Origin: Ostrinia nubilalis
Lineage: Eukaryota > Arthropoda > Insecta > Lepidoptera > Crambidae
Length of the DNA stretch: 64,000 nt
Assembly (NCBI RefSeq): GCF_963855985.1
Contig: NC_087100.1
Location: 2,825,001-2,889,000, forward strand
Direction of reading: 5' to 3'
Part shown: positions 57,018 through 64,000 of the stretch, piece after piece
How the letters are laid out: every line of letters begins with the position of its first letter
How positions within the stretch are numbered: position 1 is the stretch's first letter
The notes under the pieces: model-generated
The model's input: the letters and a program-made list of their open reading frames with translations, nothing else
Databases searched by the model: none
What the model was told of the DNA's origin: nothing
Program-made: the position numbers and the translations under genes

Positions 57018-57224
57018 CAGTGGTTCTTAACCGGTGGTCCGCGGACCACTGGTGGTCCCTGGAGGCATTCCAAGTGGTCCGCGAAGTGCACTTGCACACC
57101 TTGGTCAAAACCATTTTTAACTGATTTTTGCAGTCAAACTGGTTTACTTTTGACCGACTTCATAGTCGAACAGACAGAAATTTGGTAAAATGGTCCCTCA
57201 AAACTTAAAGGTTAAGAACCACTG
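57018..57224. mobile_element. Non-autonomous hAT-type element, 207 bp
   Basis: The ends are CAGTGGTTCTTAACC and its exact complement GGTTAAGAACCACTG. A perfect 8-bp target duplication, GTGTAGAC, lies at 57010-57017 and 57225-57232. It is in the putative 3' UTR of the F-box gene. Confidence 0.93.
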
Positions 57225-58105
57225 GTGTAGACTAAACATTTCATGGATACTCGTTTCGTCTGATACTAAGATTATTACATAGGTAGTTCCATTTCAACCT
57301 TGGAAGGAATAACTGTGTATTAAATCACTAAAATTGAAAGAACTTAGAGCGACGAAAAATCAGTAGTTCCTTCGAAGGTACGGACTAAGGAACTACTTAG
57401 AAAAAAGAAGCGACTTGATTTAACGCCTCTATGGACCTAGGTTAGTTACGATCGTTGGAAGAGCTACCGGATTTTATTCAAATATGATGATGACGTTATG
57501 CGAATTGGGCTATATTATCGATACCTAAATTATCTGAAAACTTCATTGTCTATCGCGATTCGCCCCAAAAGTACATTTAAAAACTTAGTGCTAATAGTAG
57601 AACATGATTTAGATCTCCTAAACTTATAAATTAACCTACTTACCTAGGTAGTTAGTTTCACAGTTAAAATTCTAATTTTGTATTAAACTATATTAACCTA
57701 TAGTTTTGTAGAAAAGAATCTAGAGTGCTTCCGTACATATTTGATGGAAGTCGAAATATTGTTCACATAAAATATTGGATGAAATGAAAACGTACGAATT
57801 TGTGCAATAAATTAATACCGTGATTAGCTAAATAGATAATACATTAGCTACCTACATTATAGAGACCGACTAAATCGTTTAGACTTTGTCTTAAAGTTTT
57901 CTTGAAACCAGCAATAACAAAATCTGCCATATATCCCTCCATAGGAAAAATATGCAACAAAATACAACAATAATAAATTACAGGAGACGTTATATAGAAA
58001 ACATATACAACCAAGCGTTGGTTATTATTATATTAATTAAATATGTTCTTATGTACACCTTGTGCAATTACCTAAGTCGGGCAGCTAAACTAAAAGGAAA
58101 ATAAC

Positions 58106-58237
58106 GCCCGTATTCACAAACGATGCTTGCCTAAGTGAAGCAGCAAATCGAACGCACAGAGTTGAATAGATCTCTGTGATTGATCTGTGCGTTCACGCGC
58201 ACTGTGAGACCTCATAGTAATGTTTGTGAATACGGGC
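58106..58237. mobile_element. Small inverted-terminal element (MITE), 132 bp
   Basis: The 16-bp perfect inverted ends are GCCCGTATTCACAAAC and GTTTGTGAATACGGGC. There is no coding sequence. No clear target duplication was seen. Confidence 0.8.
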
Positions 58238-61134
58238 ATAAAACATTGATGATCATCGAACCGACCGAAGCCGAAGCGACTGACTACGATCTCAGGCGGT
58301 GGCCTATATTGTAACTACTAACCATCACAACAGTAAGCGAGCTAGTTCATTATCTTATAAGAATAATTAGTAAACAATACTGTCAACCTAGGCAAGAGTT
58401 TAAAAAAAATTCACAGTAGTTTTACAACCAGTGACTAGTCTTAAGAAACAATTACGATTTTTATCATAAAACTGTTAAAGGTACTAGAGCATTCTTAGTT
58501 TCTTACTATTACCGAAGTACTAGTACTACGTACCTACTACCATCATTGGAACTAAAAAATATTTATTCCACATATTTTGCTAAAATAATTTGTTTAAAGA
58601 TTGATTCCAAACTTGTATAATCGTGAGAATAAAGTTGGTTTCATGGGCTTGTGAAATAATGTGTATGATATTATGAACACGTAAGTGATTATGGTGTAAT
58701 TGTGTGCAGAAGTGTTTGTTTACATATAAGGAAATTTCTAAAGAATTTAGGTATAGGTACTGTACAAAGGTCTGAAACTACTGTGAAGCCTTTTTTACGC
58801 TGTGGCGCTGCTAGTGCATGGGGCCTTTACCCGCGTCACTGGTTGTGCTAAAATGAACCTTGTGGAACTAGACTTAGGAGTTCCAAATCCTATCAAAAAC
58901 CCTAAACTGCTCGCATACTGAAAACACTGTCAAAGTGTTTATTTATTACACTATGCAAGTGCTTGTTATTGTCTGAGAGTTAATTCTGATGATGGAATAA
59001 AAAATAGTCTATTAGAATTTCTCTCAGGACTTATTAGTAATAATTTGTGACTAATGATACATGTATGATACACAGTAGGTAGGACCTAACTTAAGTGGTT
59101 TACCAGTGTAATCAATTTAATGAAGAGAATCTATTCTGCTACCAAATAATCTGTTAACGGCTTCTCTAATTTTAATTTAGTTTAAGAATTTCCTTAAGTT
59201 ATGTAATCTTGTTTGTTTTATTCACTCATTTTTGTTTTCACTCACTAATGCTTAAAAACATAAAAATATGCTTTAAAAAAACCTAGATTGTGATATTTCC
59301 AAAATGTATGGAGTAAGGGAGTAAGCAAGTTGTGTTTGTACCTATGGCGTGATATTTGTTGTTATTTTATGGATTGCGAAGTAGAAACAAATAATATTGT
59401 TGGCTATTTATTTATTCTTTAATATTTATTCTACCTATACTTAAATGGGCTTTACACTCTCTACTAAAACACTAAAAATTATACTTTGTAAACAATGCTT
59501 AGAAACAATCAAAAGTACAGAGATGAATTGTTTTTTTATTGTATAAAATTTGTTTTATTATTATTTTGGCATGTAATTTGGTTCCTTTAGATTAGCTTAA
59601 CCTACGAATTTTAGCAACTGCACTGCAAACTGCATCAATTTTAATTGTTTTGTCTGCATTTAAAACTGTTTAAACAACAATGTTGTTAAAATATTCATTT
59701 GTTTTGTGTCTGAATTAATATAAAACATAGTTTAAGACTTAAGATGGTAAGCTAAAAGAAGCATTATTTTAATACAAAACTTAAAATAAAATGCATTGTA
59801 ATGATCAATAGATAGAGAAGCTTATTTCTTGAAATATTTCAGTTTGTGAAAGTTCTATCATGCGTTTTTGATCTGCTATTGAAGAGTTATTGAATGTATA
59901 AAAGACTAGTAAGTAGTTGTGTACTTTAAAATGAATTTCCCAGTACTAGACTTCTATTAGAAGTACCTATTGGTTCAATACCATACTTTGGGCCTAAAGA
60001 CTAAAGTATTATAAACGAGTTTTCTGACTATCCGTCACAGTAGTTTGGTGGTCTATATGATGACCACTATAGTGATAATAATATTATCATTAATGTGAAT
60101 ATGATTTTGCTTAGGCTAAGCAGACGCACACACAATTGGATTATTAGAGTGGGAATTTAATCTAAATCAGGATGTAGATTGTTCGTTCATATTTGTGTTT
60201 GTTTTCCTGTAACCTGTAGACAGGTTGTCTAATTTTTAACTACAATATTCAACAATTTATTTTTATGAGTGGCCTTTATAAACTGGTAACATATACCATG
60301 TAATCTTAGATTACACTTTAAACTAGGAGATTAACTGGTTGAAGACATAAAACTGAAACACAATGTAATTTTTCTGTGGCTGAGCTAAAGTTCAAGTAAT
60401 CAGAACTAAAAGGAGAAGTTCTGAGTAACAGTATTTGTATGAGTCTTCTGCAGTATACATTTTAATAGGGTTTGTTCTTTCCTTCGAAATAAGCTGAAAA
60501 TATAGATGATTGATATTTGGTTACTTGCAATGTTGTCTATGCTATAAGTCTGATAAATAAATTCATAATTATTGGTCAAGCAAATGTTAGCAAGACTGAA
60601 TTAAAAAAATATAATGATTATAAAAACCATTTTAATGTGATTCATATCATATAACTGCAATATTCTAAAATACCATTCATAAGACTTCATAGAATAATCT
60701 TCAACCTTGCTAACATTTGAATTTAGACTCAAATCAAAACTTTCACTGTATCATGTAGTGTAGTTGTTGATATTGTGATATTTTAAGATAAATTTATTAT
60801 TATAAGCGTTTGATAGACCAGAATACTAACCAAGATGTCCCAGGGGCCATTACTAGAGGCAAGACCTAAAAGATTTGTTTGTGTGATCTCGCTTTTTAAA
60901 ATGGGTTACTTTGTTAGAATCCCGAAATTACTGGATAAAAAGAACAGACATTTTGGTGATAGTGAATGAAGTTAGGTACTTACAACTTGACCTCTTATGA
61001 CCCTGGGCAAAAATGTCAAATGCAGCTTAACTCTTTCGAGTCATATTTAGTTATCTGTGATGAGTTTGTTTGTGGAAAGGAATTGTTTCCAACTTGTGTT
61101 CTCACTGTATTATCGACTTTATGATGGTATATTG

Positions 61135-61140
61135 AATAAA
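61135..61140 (+). terminator. Distal polyadenylation signal, F-box gene
   Basis: AATAAA followed by GTTATTTTGAATATGG marks the last candidate 3' end before the opposing COMM-domain gene. Confidence 0.4.
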
Positions 61141-61251
61141 GTTATTTTGAATATGGAGCATTCGGTTTCATTCCCCTAATCCGACTTCTTATAAGAATTA
61201 TACAAGGGTAGCAGGTATATTGACAAAATTTACTGAATACATTAAAATAAA

Positions 61252-61257
61252 TTTATT
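61252..61257 (-). terminator. Polyadenylation signal of the COMM-domain gene
   Basis: On the minus strand AATAAA lies about 75 bases beyond the stop codon at 61332. Confidence 0.5.
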
Positions 61258-61331
61258 ATATCATATACCTAAACAGGTTTACAACAAACTTATGACTTTA
61301 AATTACAAAATATATAAAAATACACAGACCA

Positions 61332-61577
61332 TTATAAGAGTTCACTTTTCATTTTCTCACAATGCCGTACCAAGTCTTTCAGTTTATAGACCAAGTCCTG
61401 CAGCTGCTGGCTGCCACAAGTGAACCTCACATCGTCTCCAGAGTTCGTTTTTAGTATCACTGTGTACAATAAATTATCGGAACCAACACCAGGCGTGTTC
61501 GTCACCACTTCCAGTTTCCATTCGACATCCACGATACTCGGTAATACGCCTACGTCAGGAACCTTGCTAGATTCCAT
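61332..61577 (-). CDS. COMM-domain protein, 81 residues
   Basis: COMM-domain proteins form the Commander complex with CCDC22 and CCDC93, which works in endosomal recycling and NF-kB control. Almost the entire protein is a COMM domain: LPSIVDVEWKLEV, a beta-rich middle (LLYTVILKTNSGDDVRFTCG) and the final helix QQLQDLVYKLKDLVRHCEKM. The W-K-L and L-x-D-L-V positions are typical, and the last helix resembles COMMD3 most. The start is ATGG with A at -3, and an in-frame stop lies upstream. The gap to ILK shows no further exons, so a COMM-only protein, like vertebrate COMMD6, is favoured. A C-terminal exon of a longer COMMD protein is the alternative. Confidence 0.8.
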   Translation of the reverse strand: MESSKVPDVGVLPSIVDVEWKLEVVTNTPGVGSDNLLYTVILKTNSGDDVRFTCGSQQLQDLVYKLKDLVRHCEKMKSELL

Positions 61578-62866
61578 TTTCTTATTTACTAAGCTCTTAG
61601 AACCATTTACTTATTATAAATTATACAAATCTGCATCGATTTATTTATTGTGTATTTTTTTGGCAGGAGACAGTGACCAGTGTTGCCAGTCGGGTCTAGT
61701 CAGAAATTACCAGAAATATAAAAAAAAGTAACCTTTTTGAATAAAAAGTAACCTTCATACGGGGGGGGAGGGGGGGGGGGGGCGGAGCGATGATGGACGA
61801 TGGTGTAAGGTTGTTCATGGATGGAAAATGAATACAATTGATCATCTAAATTCGAAAAGTGACCAGTCGTATAAAAACGTTTCATGGATTTGCGTTTTAT
61901 TATCGAAAAACATTCGCTAAAACTCATTTTTTTTAACAAATAATAAATCAAATTCAAGTTTAAATGCACTTTATGACATAATTTTTAAATAGTCACTATT
62001 AATATTTTTTACTGAATAACCTGTAAAGTTAATTCTACAATTTCTGAAAAATCACCTAAAAGTAACCTTTTCATTAGTGTAACCTAAAAGTAACCACAGC
62101 AGTTCAAAAGTAACCTAAAAGGTTACAAAAGTAACCTTCTGGCAACACTGACAGTGACAAACGCAGCTGACATTGAAAGAAAATGTCAAACGGTGAGAAT
62201 GTGTGAGTGAATGAATGATGATACGCAATAAAAAAAGAATAAAGCTTGGCTATGGATTTTGATTTTGTTACCACATTTTAAAAAATACCTAATAATTAGG
62301 GTAAATTATAATTCGAACTTATTCTAATCATAGTATACATTATGCATCTGTGTATTGATCGCGCAACGAGAGTTGCAACCACACAAGCAAAGATTACTTA
62401 CAATATATTCACTTCAACTTTCACTGCGCTACCAATCCAATAATAATGCGATTGGGGACTAAGATTTTTTTTTCTTTTACCCAACCAAGCATTTCCTAAA
62501 AAATGGGATTCATATTTATTATTTATGGCAACTCTTGTATAATACCACCAAATTACGTAGTGCAACAAAAACTTGACGAGTGAAACACCATCATATGTGA
62601 TTCAACGTGAAAGACTGAAACAGCAACAAGGCAGTGATAAGCTGTGTTATTTTAGGGTTAATATTTATTTTTGGGTGATTGCGAAACTGTCAAAATTGGT
62701 GCATTGATGGATGAATCAACTTTACACTATTTATTTGTTTTCTATTTTAATAAGTGAAATTTAACAATTTTAATAGAATAAAAGCGTGGTGCGTTTGTGC
62801 TTGCTTATCACCATATTATAAGGTTGTCCTCAATATTAGGGTTTACGTGTAATTTCGAAGAAAACC
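61578..62866. promoter_or_regulatory. Head-to-head promoter region, COMM-domain gene and ILK
   Basis: The start codons of two divergent genes are 1289 bp apart. A 473-bp hAT-type element occupies 61678-62150, about 100 bp from the COMM-domain start. Without it the original spacer would be about 0.8 kb. A five-codon upstream frame (ATGGTTCTAAGAGCTTAG) precedes the COMM-domain start on the minus strand. The promoter role is inferred from orientation. Confidence 0.5.
61678..62150. mobile_element. Non-autonomous hAT-type element, 473 bp
   Basis: The ends are CAGTGTTGCCAG and its exact complement CTGGCAACACTG. An 8-bp target duplication, ACAGTGAC, lies at 61670-61677 and 62151-62158. The interior repeats AAAGTAACCTT several times near both ends and contains a G-rich tract (61761-61782). 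Confidence 0.93.
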
Positions 62867-62955
62867 ATGGAAGATATATTTCAGTGGTGCAGAGAAGGAA
62901 ATGCCTTGCAAGTGCGAGTTTGGCTGGATGATACCGAACATGACATGAATCAGGG
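62867..62955 (+). CDS. Ilk: ILK coding exon 1
   Basis: It has 29 codons plus two bases, beginning at the first good-context ATG, and matches the ILK start MEDIF..CREGNA..VR.WLD.TE.D.NQG. Confidence 0.96.
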
Positions 62956-63627
62956 GTAAGAGGAGGATGTATTCTACTTTTGTAGTATATTTTGTTTCCA
63001 GATGTTAACCTGGTTATTCTGTAAAGTTGTCCGTAGTTCACGCCCACGATGATTTCATGGCCTTTTTAATAGGTATGTGTCAGAAGAAGTAGTCGCTATC
63101 AAGGCCTTCCCATAATGAGATCAGTGTTCTCATTAATTCGCCTATGTAAATAACAGAATACTTGTTTGATTGGTAATCATTACATCCCAAATAATATTGG
63201 AAAATGTTTCATGGAAACAGATTTAACACATCTGGTTTTTAGGTAACCATGAGTAGTTTTTCCTCATACTGTGATTACATTATCCTTAATTTATCTTACT
63301 CACCTTGTTTATTATTACCTCTTTATGAAGTAGAGCAAAATAATTTGAAATCGAATTTAAGTTTAAATGTTGAAAATTATTGTAAAAAAATTTAAATTTA
63401 ACTTTCATTCATCACAATTTCATCAATAAAATAATGGATATCAATAAATTTCAATTTGCAGAGACGACCATGGCTTCAGTCCCTTACACTGGGCGTGCAA
63501 GGAGGGCCACATCAAGATTGTGGAGATGCTTATGCGCAGAGGAGCTCGGATCAACGTCACCAATATGGGGGATGACACCCCGCTGCATCTGGCTGCGGCT
63601 CATGGACACAGACCTATTGTCCAAATG
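62867..63627 (+). CDS. Ilk: Integrin-linked kinase, first two coding exons (partial)
   Basis: ILK is a pseudokinase scaffold that joins PINCH and parvin at integrin adhesions and muscle attachment sites. Exon 1 (62867-62955) reads [20 protein letters not shown] then DDTEHDMNQ. Exon 2 (63462-63627) reads [40 protein letters not shown] and [16 protein letters not shown]. This is the ILK N-terminal ankyrin-repeat region, which binds PINCH. The GG|gtaaga donor and cag|A acceptor keep frame; exon 2 ends in phase 0 at ATG|gtagtg. The start has a good context (aaaaccATGG). The remaining ankyrin repeats and pseudokinase domain lie beyond the right edge. Confidence 0.96.
62956..63461 (+). other. ILK intron 1
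   Basis: This is a 506-bp AT-rich intron with nothing recognisable. The acceptor is tttcaatttgcag. Confidence 0.8.
63462..63627 (+). CDS. Ilk: ILK coding exon 2 (ankyrin repeats)
   Basis: The exon encodes two ankyrin-repeat cores, [13 protein letters not shown] and [12 protein letters not shown], each with the TPLH-type turn. It is 166 nt, entering in phase 2 and leaving in phase 0. Confidence 0.96.
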
Positions 63628-63655
63628 GTAGTGTGCATATTATTTTTTTTTCTAA

Positions 63656-63861
63656 CTAGCTTTTGCCCGCGGCTTCACCCGCGTGAAATTTAGTTTGTCA
63701 CAGATCGTCATAATTTATAGCCTATATGTTATTCTGGGTTATAAACAATAATACTGTACAGTTTCATCAAAATCCGTTCCGTAGTTTTTGCGTGAAAGAG
63801 TAACAAACATCCAGACATTTAGACATCCACACAAACTTTCGTATTTATAATATTAGTAGGA
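63656..63861 (-). mobile_element. Non-autonomous Helitron, 206 bp
   Basis: Read on the minus strand it begins TCCTACTAATATTATAAATA and ends CCGCGGGCAAAAGCTAG. It lies between A and T, with a short GC hairpin just before CTAG, as Helitrons do. It sits in ILK intron 2, 28 bp after the exon 2 donor. Confidence 0.8.
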
Positions 63862-64000
63862 TAGTAGGATAAGAATATATTATTTAACAAGTCAAGAACT
63901 TTTTTTTGTAAAGTTACAGATTACACATGCAAGCTCATTAGTAGCATCATAGCATGCATGAGAGCATGCCACTATTAAGCGAATGCTACTCAGCAGCATG
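63862..64000 (+). other. ILK intron 2 continuing to window end
   Basis: AT-rich intron sequence; nothing else is recognised. Confidence 0.6.

Larger units (their letters stand above)
56921..61331 (+). other. Probable long 3' UTR of the F-box gene
   Basis: No open frame of note occurs over 4.4 kb up to the opposing COMM-domain gene. AATAAA hexamers lie at 57806-57811, 58628-58633 and 61135-61140. The last is followed by T-rich sequence and lies only about 110 bp from the opposing gene's poly(A) signal. The interval contains a hAT-type element (57018-57224) and a small inverted-terminal element (58106-58237). Which signal is used cannot be told from sequence. Confidence 0.5.

Noticed and set aside
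62808..63047. A 79-codon minus-strand frame.
   Set aside because: Antisense to ILK exon 1, no family resemblance.

Overview
The window is animal nuclear DNA, most likely from a moth or butterfly (Lepidoptera). It is AT-rich. Its genes have short exons with GT..AG introns, and its best-preserved proteins are metazoan: an F-box protein of the FBXO25/FBXO32 (atrogin-1) type, integrin-linked kinase, TFB1M and COA3. The repeat load also fits Lepidoptera: RTE-type LINE 3' ends with (GAT)n tails, a tRNA-derived SINE, TC...CTAG Helitrons and many small inverted-repeat elements. The species cannot be read from the sequence.

Layout. (1) 1-15898 shows no recognisable gene, only repeats. (2) 15899-25589, + strand: the last three exons of the tRNA isopentenyltransferase gene (TRIT1), ending in a C2H2 zinc finger; the 5' exons were not found. 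(3) 25704-27025, - strand: COA3 followed by TFB1M, two uninterrupted reading frames that share one base (TAATG), a dicistronic arrangement. TRIT1 and TFB1M converge with 114 bp between stop codons. (4) 27894-56920, + strand: a complete nine-exon F-box gene of the FBXO25/FBXO32 family. The exons were joined by hand in consistent phase and give 360 codons plus stop; intron 2 is 22.8 kb. Exon 5 is followed by two further 167-bp tandem copies of its 3' part plus donor site. (5) 56921-61331: probable long 3' UTR. (6) 61332-61577, - strand: an 81-residue COMM-domain protein. (7) 62867-63627, + strand: the first two coding exons of integrin-linked kinase, running off the right edge.

How the genes relate. 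TRIT1 modifies tRNAs (in animals including mitochondrial ones), TFB1M dimethylates the mitochondrial small-subunit rRNA, and COA3 helps assemble cytochrome c oxidase, so 15.9-27.0 kb is a compact cluster related to mitochondrial gene expression and respiration. The F-box protein should act in an SCF ubiquitin ligase. ILK is a muscle/integrin adhesion scaffold. No functional link between the right-hand genes is evident.

Most of the rest is transposable-element sequence, often nested. Several insertions are defined to the base by target-site duplications: hAT-type elements with 8-bp duplications at 17320-17485, 44677-45506, 57018-57224 and 61678-62150; three Helitrons; and two tiny 3' ends of one retroposon with 12-13 bp duplications. 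A near-perfect 192-bp inverted repeat lies in the 8.2-kb TRIT1 intron. I saw no CRISPR array, rRNA gene, functional tRNA gene or autonomous transposase/reverse-transcriptase gene. The most notable non-repeat observations are the one-base-overlap COA3/TFB1M dicistron and the tandem triplication of an F-box-gene exon segment.
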